Positions 10,905 to 23,066 of a stretch of 64,000 nucleotides of DNA are shown here, piece by piece. Numbering within the stretch: position 1 is the stretch's first letter; each line of letters begins with the position of its first letter. The notes below the pieces were generated by a model. That model did no database searches. It was not told the DNA's origin and saw only the letters and a program-made list of their open reading frames with translations. Position numbers and translations under genes: made by a program. This stretch comes from Casuarina equisetifolia (Eukaryota; Streptophyta; Magnoliopsida; Fagales; Casuarinaceae), in contig CM052360.1 in assembly GCA_028551475.1 (NCBI GenBank), forward strand, positions 8,916,501-8,980,500, in the 5' to 3' direction.

Positions 10905-11565
10905 CCAATTTGATTGAACTTGTGAAGAAATACTAAAATACCAATAATGTATTTTGAATTACAGGTAAAAAATGCAAACATCACAATCAACACAAGAGAA
11001 TTTTTATATGAAAAACTCCTTTAATGTGAAAGATAAAACCATGAGACCGATCACGAAGTCCACCTAAATTTTACTATATAAATTATTACTTTTGCAAACC
11101 AATCAAGTCCTTAACAATAGAAATATGACAAAGATTTGTTAATTCAATAATAATAAAATTACCAATTGATAGTGAAGAATAAGTTATAAACATCAATTTT
11201 ACTAAAAAAAAGTTAGAGAAAAATCATCCACATTTTTTTACCAAGATCTACTGAATTAACGAGCTCCAAATGATGATCTAACTATTCATAATAAAGAACA
11301 CCTAATTTTGAACCTCCTAACAAAAAATCAACTCAATTAAACTACAAATCGACCTTAGTTGAGCGCTTAATCAACTGTTATATAGAGCTTCTAATTCCTG
11401 CGAAATTTTACTCTTTTTCTTTTTTCTCTCACTTTTCTTTTAATGGCCATTCACACCCATATATATATATATATATAAACAACTCTCTTTTTTCTTTCTA
11501 AACCTTAAGGCAAAATTACCCTAATAGGACCTAATAATAAATTTGAAATATGGGCTTGACCAACT
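10905..11565 (-). repeat. Left LTR (3' LTR) of decayed Copia, truncated
   Basis: It aligns along its length with the LTRs at 16451-17132, 56491-57173 and 61298-61980, sharing TTTGATTGAAC, CACAAGAGAATTTTTA, CAATCAAGTCCTTAACAATAG and CTAATAATAAAT blocks. The outer 40 bp or so is missing. Confidence 0.8.
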
Positions 11566-11587
11566 TTCTAATTTCGAGACTGTACTG

Positions 11588-11843
11588 AAAATGCCCCTGG
11601 TAGATTCTCTCCCCTTCGTTCCCTCCCCAACCAAATAACCCAAATGCTGGCACTACCATAGGAGCCGGCACGACCCTTTGCACTCTGTGGGGGGTTGTCT
11701 AACCCCCTTCAAACAGCTACTTAGCCCAAACCGTTGCCAGCAACCCATTTATCCAAAAAAAAAAAAGACCCTGATAGATTTGCCCCTGCGTTCAACCCAT
11801 TTACCAGAGGGAACGAAGGGGAGAGAATCTACTAGGGGCATTT
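11588..11843. repeat. Foldback sequence with 37-bp inverted arms
   Basis: Left arm 11588-11624 and right arm 11807-11843 are inverted copies with one mismatch (both hold AGATTCTCTCCCC or its complement). They enclose about 180 bp with an A12 run. This could be a small MITE-like transposon, or a broken end created when the LINE joined the Copia. No target-site duplication is evident. Confidence 0.75.
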
Positions 11844-12207
11844 GCAAACTATGAATTTTAAACATCCAACATATGCGCGAGTGTGTCTTGAGATGAACTT
11901 GGAGGAATCTTTGCCAGAAGACTTTTGGGTTACGCCAAGCTCTCGAAAGCCATTCTTGCAACAGATCAAGTATGAAACCAAGCTAGGATATTGCTCCCAA
12001 TGCCGTCTCCAAGGCCATGAGCTAAACCAATGCCAAAAGATGCCAGTCATTCAACAAGGTAATGTGACAAACGCCATTCTTTCTGTAATGGTCCACAAAA
12101 TTTTAAGGAAACAAGCTCCCATAGACAGGACTTGGAAGATTAAACAGGGAAAGAAGGTGGATTTGAACCCTATTTGTGGTAAAAACTTTAAGGAGAAAGA
12201 GGTGTAG
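11842..12207 (+). pseudogene. LINE ORF1 fragment with CCHC zinc knuckle
   Basis: A 121-residue frame contains YARVCLEMNL and CSQCRLQGHELNQC, the CX2CX4HX4C zinc knuckle typical of the nucleic-acid-binding ORF1 protein (DUF4283 type) of plant L1-like LINEs. The N-terminal part of ORF1 is absent, consistent with truncation at the junction with the foldback sequence. Downstream sequence to about 12700 is frame-broken. Confidence 0.75.
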
Positions 12208-12734
12208 GAAACAATACAACAAGAGAAATCTGATGCTTTAAAGACAAATAACAAGTTTGGGGTGCTACAGGAGGAAGAGGAAAACTAGAATAGAAAACAA
12301 GTTGTTGAGAAATCATCCAAGACTATAGAAAAGCCAAGTTTTAGAAAGCTCTTGCAAGCTGTGTGTTCAAATGCTTCAACATAGCCAAATGATTTGACAT
12401 GTAAGGAAAGAGCAGCTAATAACAATGTTTTAGAAAGTGAAGGAAACAATAGAGAATCAGAGGAGATAGACATGCTAACTAATACTCAAGTGGAAACTCT
12501 AGCCCAAAGTCAAGAGAGAGTATAATGATGCGGAACAAGAGGCCATTACCCCAGCAGATAGGAAAAATTGATTTAAGCTACTAAGAAGAATAAAGCAAAT
12601 CAATAAAGGAGAAGGCATTCAATGTGTTTTGTTGAGCCAACAAAAAGACAGGTTAGAATCTCTTGGTATAACTCTATATGTTTTAGTAAGTCACCTGCAA
12701 TGGATGCTTCAAAACATCCAAGTTCTGATGAATT

Positions 12735-15030
12735 ATATAGTTATATGGAATATAAGAGGGCTTAGCCCTCTAAGGAAGATGGATTTCCTTAAGAGGAATC
12801 CAAGAAAAATAAATTTCAATATTGGCATTGTTAAAGTCGAAGCATGGGGGAGAAGCTCTTGCAAACATAGCTCAAAAGTTGTGTTTTGATTATTATTTAC
12901 ATTACAACCTTGTGAACACTGATATATGGCTTATGCGGAAGTCAGAGATAGAGGTCTCGTTGGTTTCTAGTACTAATCAATGTATCTCTATAGAAGTGCA
13001 TATAGAAGGGAAGGTGTTTTTATTTACTATCATTTATGCAAGCACGAATTATAGATGTAGAAGACAATTATGGCATGATCTAGAAAATTTACAGACAGCA
13101 CACATACCATGGATCCTTAGAGGAGACTTTAATTCAATTCTTCATCAGGATGAGAAACAAGGAGGACAGATGTACTCACGGGTAGTAAGTGCTAAATTCA
13201 AAATTTTATATGCTAACAAAGGGCTCCAAGATTGTGGGTATTTGGGTTCTCCTTTCACGTGGTTAAATAATGTGCAAGGGAATAGAAGGATATGGGCAAG
13301 ATTGGATAGAATATTATGTAATTTGGAAGCTACAACAATTTTTCCTACTTTGAAAGTGAAGCATTTAACTAGAATTCTTTTTGATCACAACCCTCCATTA
13401 TTATCATTGAGAACAATAATTCAAGGAATAAGATCTTTTAAGTTCCAGAGGCAATGGTTGGAATCTTCATCAATAATTCCACTCATCACACAACAATGGT
13501 CATGGAATTCAATAGAGCCCCTATGGATACATCTTCATTTGCAATGCATACAAGTTAAGAAAGCGTTGATTGAATGGGTGAAGTTAAATAGTGGTAACAG
13601 GGAGCAGAGGATAACAGATTTAACAGAGCAAGTGCAAGAATTGGAAACACAATTGCAAGAAAGTTGGTCAACTATGGTTTTTCATGAACTTCAAGAGGCT
13701 CAAGAAAGTCTTATTCGTAATTTGATGGAGGAAGAAGGTCAACTTCGGGATAAAGCTCAAGTTAGATGGCTTCAAGAGGGAGATAGAAACTCATCATACT
13801 TCCATGCTTGCATTCAGGAGAGGAGGCAACAATCGAGGTTTAATTTTACATTACTAGATGGAACCTAAATGGATGATGTCGATACCTTAGGCCCATTAGT
13901 AGTGGAGTTTTATAAGGAGTTATTAATGCCCTCTACCTTACTTGCTAATAAAGAACCAATAGATCTCCTCAACCATAAACCAAGATTAGTTATGAAGGAG
14001 CAAAATGAAATGCTTTGCCATGTTCCAGAATGGGATGAAATTCTACAAGCTATCAAGAACCTGGACCCCAATAGTGCACCAGGTCCAGATGGTTTTAATG
14101 GGCACTTCTTAGCAGCACAAGGGATAGTAAAGGAAGATTTGCAAGTAGCCATAACAGAGTTCTTTACAGGAGACCAAATTCCAAGAAGCACTACAGCAAT
14201 GATGTTTGTATTAATTCCAAAGGTGTAACAACCAAGGAGTTTTTCAAATTTAAGACCAATTAGTTTATGCACATTTTGATACAAAATTCTGGCTAAGATT
14301 CTAAATGACAAGCTTGCTAAGGTACTCCCAAGTATTATTTCATTAGAACAATCTAGTTTTGTTAAGGACAGATTCATCTAGGAAAATATGGCATTGTCTC
14401 AAGAAATGGTCCATGAAGTAAATAAATCAGTAGCAGGAGGCAATGTGATCATTAAACTTGATATGTCAAAGGCTTATGACAGGTTAGAATGGCTGTTTTT
14501 ATTACAAGTTTTACAGAAGTTTGGTTTCTCTCCATTATGGATAGACATGATATATCGTTGTATCTCAAATAATTAGTTTTCTATCCAATTACAAGGAAAA
14601 AAATTTAAGTTTTTTAAATCCACCAGGGGACTTAGACAAGGGGATCCATTATCTCCAAGTTTATTTATTATTACTCAAAAAGCATTTAGTCAAAAGATGA
14701 AATACCTAATGCAGACTAGAGAGATTGGTAGATTTAAAGGTATAAATAACTTTGACCATATTTCACAGTTGCTTTATGCAGATGACATGATTGTCTTTTT
14801 GAATGGTCAAAAATGGTCAATACTGAATTTTATGGCTTTGTTGAAAGATTATGAATGTTCGAGTGGACAAATGGTAAATGTAAAGAAATGCAATTTCTTA
14901 TTGGCAAAAAAAGCTCCTGCTTACAAGAAATATCACATTAAACAGTGGATAGGTTTTTCACCAACTGATCTACCAATGAAATATTTAGGGGTTCCATTCT
15001 TTAAAGGAAGATCAAAGAGGATATACTCTT
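12735..15030 (+). pseudogene. LINE ORF2 fragment: endonuclease and reverse transcriptase
   Basis: Broken frames encode an L1-type ORF2. The apurinic endonuclease begins with IVIWNIRGL (about 12738), shifts frame near 12840, then shows ILRGDFNSILH, FTWLNN and RLDRILCN. The reverse transcriptase follows with SAPGPDGFNGHF (about 14080), IKLDMSKAYDRLEW (about 14455), GLRQGDPLSPSLF (about 14630) and LLYADDM (about 14770). Stops fall at 13866, 14226 and 14574, and the sequence ends abruptly at about 15030 before the 3' end of ORF2, where Copia sequence begins. No poly-A tail is seen, so this is not a simple full 3' insertion. Confidence 0.85.
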
Positions 15031-16450
15031 AATCCCAAGTAACAAGTTCTTCTTTGCCAAAACATTCATGTCTTTCTCACTCATGTGACTTAACCTTTTG
15101 TGTCATAAAGCACTTACATTCTCATCTTCCATTACATTACAAATGTTCTTAGAAATCTTGGCCTGAAATGAATACAAAGAAGAATTTTTTTTACCTCTAG
15201 CCACAACTAATAAACCCTCAGTAAGTTTCCATTGTCCATTATTAAAAATATTGTAAAAACCTTCATCATCAAGTTATCAAAAAGAAATCAAATTCAAGCA
15301 AATTTATGGTAAATGTCTAACATTCTTAAGAACCAACTTATATCCATTACGAGTTTCTAAGCATACATCTCTCATATTTATAACTTTAGCCAAGTAATCA
15401 TTACTTATCTTCAATGTGCCAAAGTTTCCTAGTTCATAAAAAGTAAAGAGTTCCCTCTTGGAGGTGATATGAAAAGAAACACCATTATTAATTACCCAAC
15501 TTATTTCATTACTTGCAAAATTTACATTATTATCATAGCATACAATAGTAAGTTCATTAGTAACCACTTCAACTTGATTATCGTCATTATTATCCTTCTT
15601 CTCATCACTTTCATTAAATTTTTTCCTCTCATTTCTATCTTTACCATTCTTCTTTTCATTTTCAACTAGAAAATGTTTTTCTTAAAATGACCCACCTTGC
15701 CACAATGATGACACTTAACATTTTTATGCCATGATTTGGACTTACTTCAACTTTTGTTATTACCTCTCAAACTTTTATTCTCACTTCTTCCTTTATTTTC
15801 AACAACCAAAGTTTCAAAATAAGACAAAGAACCCTAACTTTTTCTTTTCATCTCTTTATTCAAAATACTAGTCTTGGCAAAATCCATAGTGATAATACCA
15901 TTGAGAGCAAAGTTACTTATTAACATATGAAATATCTCCCAAGATTCTAGTAAAGTATGAAGTAACCAAAGTCCTTATACTTTATCTTCAAATTTTATAT
16001 TCATAGCTAAAAGTTGATCTAACACTCTCTAAAACTTATTCAAATGATCATATATGGATTGCCCATCTTTGTATTTCAAGCTAATAAGTTATTTTATCAA
16101 ATACATCTTATTGTTTCTAGTCTTTCGTGCATATAAGGATTTAAACGTGTTCCATAGAATCCGAGCATGTGTTTCTTTACTAATGTGATTCAAAACATTT
16201 TCATTTATAAATTGTCAAATGAACCCACATACAATTTTATGCTCAAGAGTCTAATTAGCCTCACTCATATTGTCTAGTCTTGTTTCACTAAACATTGATA
16301 AATTCCAATGCTTGACATAAAACAAATTTTCCATCTTACTTTACATGAAAATTTCTTTCATTTAAACTAATCATCTTATTAGTGCTTAATTCCATCACTC
16401 AATCAAATCCAAAAAATAAAACAACCACAGCCTAGGCTCTAATACCACTT
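15031..16450 (-). pseudogene. Copia leader, gag and protease remnant
   Basis: Minus-strand sequence corresponds point for point to 59868-61297 of the better-preserved copy. It includes a protease-like frame at 15567-15304 with WVINNGVS where a retroviral-type protease would have an Asp-Ser/Thr-Gly triplet, so the active site is lost. The gag part is interrupted by stops. Confidence 0.75.
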
Positions 16451-17132
16451 TGCTGGGAGAAAACATATAGAGTTTTCCACTTTGATTGAACCTATGAGGA
16501 AATACTAAAACATCAATAATGTATTGTAAATCATAGATAAAAGATGCAAACACCACAATTAACACAAGAGAATTTTTATGTGAAAAAACTCCTCTAATGT
16601 AAAAGATGAAAACCACGAGACTGATCACAAAGTCTACCCAAATCTTCGTTATATAAATCGTTAGGTTTAAAACTAAATCAAGTCCTTAACAATAACAACG
16701 TGACAAAGATTTACTAATTCAATAATAATAGAATCATCAATTGAAAGTGAAGAACAAGTTCTAAACATTAACTTAACTAAGAAAAGTTAGAGAAAAATTA
16801 CCCAAATTTTTTATCAATATTTACTTATTTAAATAGCTTCAAATGATTATCCAACCATTTACAATAAAGAATAGGCCAATTCTGAACCTACTAACAAAAA
16901 ATCAGCTCAATTGGACCATAAATCAACTTTAATAAAGCATTTGATCAACTGTTGCACAGGGCTTCAAATTCGTGCAAAATTTTACTTTTTTTCTTTTCTC
17001 CCTCACTTTTCTTTTGACAACCATGCATGCTCTTAGAAAAAAAACTCTCTTTTTTCTTTTTAAACCTTAGGGCAACATTACTCTAATATAACCCAATAAT
17101 AAATCTCAAATATGAGTTGGATCAACCCAACA
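16451..17132 (-). repeat. Right LTR (5' LTR) of decayed Copia
   Basis: About 682 bp homologous to the other LTRs of this family. It is bordered inside by the primer-binding-site remnant and outside by CAACCCAACA, the same end as in the copy at 61980. Confidence 0.85.
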
Positions 17133-17261
17133 CAACTAACAACCCTTGCCATCTCTTGCTTGATGATTTGGAAGTCAACAACATCATCTTGAAATGGTTT
17201 GTCAAAGAGATGAATTGGAGTTTGTGGAGTAATCAAATTTAAGATGTCTTCCTTGTACAAA

Positions 17262-17690
17262 ACAAGATGGGCTTTTTGGATGGCACACTACTACGTGACA
17301 CTAATGACGACAAGTGGTGCAATGATGGGATTAATGCCATGCCATTGTGAAAATGTGGCTTGTAGATTCAGTCTATTTATTGCTTGAAAATATGGTTGCT
17401 TAGACCAAATCAATGACGAAAATTTGGACAATCTTGCGTGAACCCTTCAATAACGTAACGATAACCTAACAACTTGTCACCAAACTAGCCATCAATGACT
17501 TGAAACTAGGAAGAGGATGTGATACAAAAGCCCTAACTAATTTTTATGTCAAATTGAAGGATCTCTGGGTGATTTGCAGAATCAACAAGCTACAATCTGT
17601 CGCCAATGTGAAAAATATTCTTACAATGTCAACAATTTCTCACAACAATTTGCATTCCCTTGATTGCGAATATGTGATGGCGTAGTAAGA
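17262..17690 (+). pseudogene. Decayed gag of a second Copia lineage
   Basis: Plus-strand reading shows GFLDGTLLRDTNDDKW and, after stops and shifts, KIWTILREPF and LTNFYVKLKDLW, in the order of plant Copia gag (UBN2-type) proteins. It is unlike the gag of the two other Copia copies here. Only a remnant survives and its ends are not defined. Confidence 0.5.
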
Positions 17691-17699
17691 GGCCCACCA

Positions 17700-18581
17700 A
17701 AGCAAGCATGGCAACGGAGGAGGTTGTGTTAATGACACAGGCATTTGTGGTGTTAAAAATTGCAATGGAAAATTCACAAGTCAGCAAGTTGGATCGAGTA
17801 AGCAGCTCCACAGGCATGGGCCAAGCCGATAGTTTGTTGTGCCAGGTGGGTAGGAGATTTTGTCACAAAGCCACTTCTGTAATACCAGAAGAGTAAACAA
17901 AAAAGTTCATCGTCCAATGTTGATGGTGGACATCTAAACCGCTTGCCCTAACAGATTCATGGGCCTGACTGGGCAGAGACAAGCCCTTATTGATTATTGC
18001 TCAAAGTTTACATTTAAGTTCAATCTATGACAAACGGACTCTTCTCCATATTTGGTTGAAAAAAGGCAGCGAGAAGTCAGAACGAAGCCCCAAAGAAATA
18101 CGTAGTGGAGCAAGCAGGAGTGAAAGTAAACGAGTGATGGTCGTGGCAGAGTTGAACGCCCGTCAAAAGTAACAGTCAATTAGTTTGATACATTGCTACA
18201 ATCATCCGACGGTACCGAGCAATAGAGCTTTTTTTATTTTTATTTTTTCCTTTTTCGAAGAAACTTAAGGGAGCTAGAAGAAGTGCACCGCAAGACTAGT
18301 CGCCTTTACTCTCAAAAAATCTTCAGTGCGTCCCATCTCAGATCCCACTCTCCTGGCAGAGAATGTACATCTTTTCTTCTTTTTCTCGTTCCTCATGTTG
18401 GAAGAAAAGAAAAGTGAAAGTGGAAATTCTTGAAAAAGAAAAAAGGAAAAAAAAAAAAAGTTAAATTAGAAAACAACATGTTTGGCACCACACAATTGCG
18501 CCCATCTCTCTTACATATTAGTAAGAAAGAGGCCAAAAAGGGCTCAGAGTGGGATATGGTGCCTTCCAGTGTACACTGGCA
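17700..18581. other. Spacer between retroelement nest and PBS1
   Basis: It contains a fragment of the SWEET-downstream repeat unit (17917-18011), low-complexity T- and A-rich tracts near 18230-18460, and the PBS1 3' flank. No gene is seen. Confidence 0.5.
17917..18011. repeat. Stray copy of the SWEET-downstream repeat
   Basis: It shares TGTTGATGGTGGACA, TCATGGGCCTGACT, AGACAAGCCCT and GCTCAAAGTTTAC with the unit at 10009-10101, in the same orientation, 7.9 kb away. Confidence 0.8.
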
Positions 18582-21500
18582 CTAAGCATTGTTACCATCA
18601 AAACTGCCTTGTGCACCTTGTCGTCTTTTTTCTCGCCAATTCTCTCCCCACATCTTGGCCTCAGCAACAGCTCGTTCTCTGTCTAACATCCTTGCAGTTT
18701 CTATAGGTGAGTCGTCTTTCTCAGACCCTTCAAAATCCCACCTACGACCAGATCCTCCGCCTTCATCATTCCTCAAAATCCTTCCAACTCTCTCATCTCT
18801 GATTCTTTTTTCATCCCTATCACCAGAACCTCTATGCCCATGCCCAGAAGGTGTACTGGGGTCATATGCCTGGTTTGCTAGATAAGAGAGGGCAGTAACC
18901 ACATCCCCAATGAGAGGACGAGTGGCAGCCTGTTCCTGGATGCACATGGATGCCACAGCTAGAGCCTGGTAGAGACCCCGCATTGGATATCGTCCTTGCA
19001 GTAGCGGATCTGCCAATCTCGAAAATTTTCTACGGTCATTGAATAAAGGACGTGCCTGCAGGCACAAAAGCACACTGTAAGTGGGGACATAAAAGATCGA
19101 GAAAGCCAGAACACGAAGAATATTAGTCTAGGTGACTAGATGAGAAAATCAAGTGGATTACCCATGTAACAAGGTTCTGTTCCCCATGGGGTCGGTTGCT
19201 ATCAATGGCCTTACGTCCGGTAATCAACTCCAAGAAGACCACTCCAAAACTGTAAACGTCAGACTTCACTGTCAATTGTCCAGTCATCGCATACTCAGGA
19301 GCACAATAACCGTAGGTGCCCATTACCCTGGTGGAAACATGTGACTTGTCTCCAACAGGACCAAGTTTTGCAAGCCCAAAATCAGAAAGCTTTGGGTGAA
19401 ATCCTTCATCCAATAATATGTTGGATGACTTGAAATCCCTATAAATAACTGGAGGATTTGCTTTGTCATGCAGGTATTCCAAACCTCTGGCTGCACCAGC
19501 AGCTATTTTCATCCTTGTGTTCCAATCAAGTGGTTGCTTGTCAGGTGGAATATCTGCAGAACTATCAAAGTCAATATACTACCGGAGGCAAATCGCCAAA
19601 ACAAGCAACTATATTGCTAATTTTTCAGTGATCAGTGTATCTGTCAAACATAAACAAGGAAAATACATTTTGGTCACTCGTGCCCACAGCTATATGATTT
19701 CCATCTTTCTTTTAACAGAAGAGCAAAGAAATAGTGCATTTGTCTGCATCAACTTCATCCAAACTCTTCAAACAGAACTCATGGCAGGTAGCTCATAATG
19801 AAGCTCCAGTAAATTATCACCCAGCATTTTAGGAAATTATCTAGTACCTAATATGACTTCCTATTGGCAATCTGCAATTAACAAGACAAACCTTGTCAAG
19901 CCATTTGCTCACGTATACGTAAATCAAATTTCACTCTTAGCTGCCCAATTTCAACTAATGAAAAATGGGATTGAAGAATTGCATGACAATGGGAACATAA
20001 ACAGTTGAAAAATGTTAACCACCAAACATATCAACCTGAAAGCACAAGTGATTGGGTCATATCAACCTGTTTACCAAAGCTTCAAATATCCTGAATAAGA
20101 ATTATTTAATAGAGGAGCTAAATGGGACTATAGAGGCACTACATCGTACCAAAAAGCCCAAAAGACCTATATTAGCTTATCTTAAGACCAATAAGTAAGT
20201 ACCGTTGCTATGACATGCACACATCTATAATTTGGCCGTGGCTTTGTAAGACAGTCCTAATCTCACAGAAAAATTATGATTGACTGAAGATTTCATTAGC
20301 AATTTAAACCCATCCTGGCAGCTGAGACAGCTAAATCATCTTCTGACACATCTAACAATTGATGTTTATTAAGCATAACCATTAGGAATTCATGAATGAA
20401 AAGATCATTCAATGGAAGTCTTGAAAATGAAAAATCATTGAAGAATCATTGACAGTGCAAGGAGTTAGAGGAGCTGAGAAAATGAGGATGGGCAAGTTAA
20501 AGCAGAAATGAAGATACATAAATGCCATTGGCTTCGAAAAAATGAACAAATTGTACTGGCAAACATGAGACAAGAGAGCACTGAAAAGAATCATCAACTG
20601 CATACACACCAAATTCGATTCCAGAACAAAGGTACCATAACAAGAACAATGTAACCATATCACATCTTTGCATGACATTGGTTTTTAAGTGAACCATCTC
20701 AAACAGGGCTACTCAAAAGATTTTCAAGAATCCAATGGCTTCTGGTCTAATTTGTGTCCTTCTAACCATAATCATCAGCGCAGAAACATATTTCCTTGTT
20801 GTTCTATGTTATACTTTAGCATTTGTACTCTTCCTTCTGTTGAAAAATCCCACGTGATGTAATTTGTCATGCTCTCAATATCAATAACCTTCAATGGAAA
20901 TAACTGGCATCACCATGACACAAACTTTGGTTTATAAAAGGGGCTGGATTTTATTTTTCTAAGGTAATTCAGCAATAATCATTTACGCTTAATAAACCAA
21001 ACAAGTGAATAGAACACAACTTCTGCTCAGAAACAAAACAATACGCAACAAGATGTTACCATGAAGGTGATCTTCTAGGGATCCCATGGGCATGAATTCA
21101 TAAACAAGAAGCCGCTGATCCCCATCAGCACAGTAGCCAATCAGACTCACTAGGTTAGGGTGGTGTAGAAGGCTAAGCATGAGGACCTCCACCAGAAACT
21201 CCCTGTTACCCTGAAGACCATTCCTATCCAATTGTTTGACAGCAACAACCTGCACAAGATAAGAAACTAATATGAGGAACGACATATACACAAACCAATT
21301 TTTCATCCATTAAATGACTAGCCATGTAAGAACGAGTTGCAATTCCTCAGATTTAAAGAAAAATAGGCAACTTCGGACAAAAATCAGAAGCCACTAAAAT
21401 TGAGCATTTAGAATCTTCAACTATTGTATCCAACAGTTGACGAGAATCCTTTGATTCAAGCAATAACTAAAAATAATCATTTAAAACTGTAATCTCCACC

Positions 21501-23066
21501 GCATCTGTCATTACACTTTTCCCTTTAGATGTACATAAAAAAGCAACAAAGAAAGCTATTACTATGCTTGATCACTAGGAGCTAGAGGGAAAACGCTGCT
21601 TAACTTCTAAAGCCCTTATGAAGTTAAAAGTTAAATGTTCTAAGAAAAGATTAACACACATTTTGTGACCTAAATCGATCCCTGCTCCTATTTTCTCATG
21701 AAAGTTGATTTCATCAAGTATTGGCACAAGCCCCATGAGGGACACATGCAACATGACTATCCATACAATATTTAGCACCAGTCATCACTACTGCACCAAA
21801 AATTTTAATTTCTTTTTCCTATCAGGGCAGGGGGACAGATAAGCATCATAGATTACTGGTCAAGATGGTGCAATTTAACTTGCAAGTCCGACAATCTTTA
21901 GCCTTCAATACTGGCATTCTTAATAGGCAATCTCAATGCAAGGTATTGTACTCAAGAAGGATCGGATGAAAAGTGGGATGGCAACTTTAACAATATGCTT
22001 ATGGAACCTTCAGTTCCATATTTTGGCACAAGAAAATGTTTATAACAATGTTCATGCATAATAGTTCTACCATCCAGTTCAGATTTATGACAACACCAGG
22101 CAATGAAGAAACTTACCTGCCCAGAGCTCTCAAGTCGACCCTTATACACGCGTCCAAATCCCCCTTCCCCTAAGAAACACTCTGGCCTGAAATTCTTTGT
22201 TGCAGCTGCAAGCTCACGGAAAGTGAAAGTTTGAGCAGCAATATTGACACCGGGCACATCCTTGGGAAGCGACAATTCCTTTTTGGGCGCCATATTGCTT
22301 CTCGACCTGAGTCTATCAGCTCCTACAAATTCCATCATAGCGAAAAAGTGCAGATTGCTAAGTATCAAGCATACTAGCAGGCTCTATTTAAGACGAAAAT
22401 TCAGCGCAGATGAAAGGAACTCCAGCGAGCTATAATCCTAACCAGTGTGCTATCACACCATGATCAACCTTTGACTAGAAAACTTTGTGAATAACAGTTG
22501 TACTAAGTTCGGCTTACTCTTGTTTGATCAAATCAAATTCTGGGCATTTCCGTTTCCATTGTTCTCGTGTACTGATTTGAAGCCAAACGTGGAAAGCATT
22601 TATAAGCATCAGATAAACGAAAGCTATCAAATTCATCATGAGGTTTCAATTTCGAAAGAAAAATTATGGTAACTGTATCAAAATCTGGTGGGGCCTACTG
22701 CAAACAAGCCGTAAATTTTGATCCATAATCCTCATCTGTCTAATTTGTCATGTGATAAATCCCAAAACCAAAAATGAGAAATCAAGCATCACGAACATGG
22801 TCGTTACAAACGTCAGTAAATCAGAAATATTTCGGATCAGATCAAGCGATTACACTGCAGAACATACATGTACATACAAGATCACATCAACATAAAATTA
22901 CAAATAAGAAGAAGAAGAAGAACAACAACAACAACAAGAACTAACCGGAAGACAATCCAGATATGTTAGAAGAGATCGTAGGCAGGCCTTGCTTTCGATC
23001 ATCGATTTCTTTCGCGGGATTCAGCTTCTCCTCCTCCTTTGAATCGAAACACGGAAAGCAACCCAT
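18582..23066 (-). CDS. PBS1: PBS1 receptor-like cytoplasmic kinase (RLCK VII)
   Basis: A plasma-membrane-anchored Ser/Thr kinase of immune signalling; in Arabidopsis, its cleavage by the bacterial protease AvrPphB activates the resistance protein RPS5. Five exons on the minus strand (23066-22946, 22322-22117, 21249-21060, 19553-19162, 19055-18582) total 1383 nt and give 460 aa in phase; Arabidopsis PBS1 has 456. MGCFPC at the N-terminus fits N-myristoylation at Gly2 and palmitoylation at Cys3/6. Kinase features: GEGGFG (92-97), VAVK with Lys114, YRDFKSSN (210-217), SDFG (229-232), APE (257-259). GDKSHVS (240-246) is the AvrPphB site. The C-terminal region with [13 protein letters not shown] also matches PBS1. 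Residues 291-295 are SNRPH where Arabidopsis has SEMPH. Close RLCK VII relatives exist, but both termini support PBS1. Confidence 0.93.

Larger units (their letters stand above)
10905..17132 (-). mobile_element. Decayed Copia retroelement, pol half replaced by a LINE fragment
   Basis: This copy belongs to the same family as the element at 56.5-62.0 kb. Its left LTR (10905-11565) is truncated at the outer side, the right LTR is 16451-17132, and the internal part 15031-16450 matches the leader, gag and protease side of the other copy on the minus strand. Next to the right LTR lies AATACCACTT, the complement of a primer-binding site like that of plant initiator tRNA-Met. Integrase, reverse transcriptase and RNase H of the Copia are absent; a foldback sequence and a plus-strand LINE fragment (about 11580-15030) occupy their place. 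Frames are broken by many stops, so it is inactive. Confidence 0.8.
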
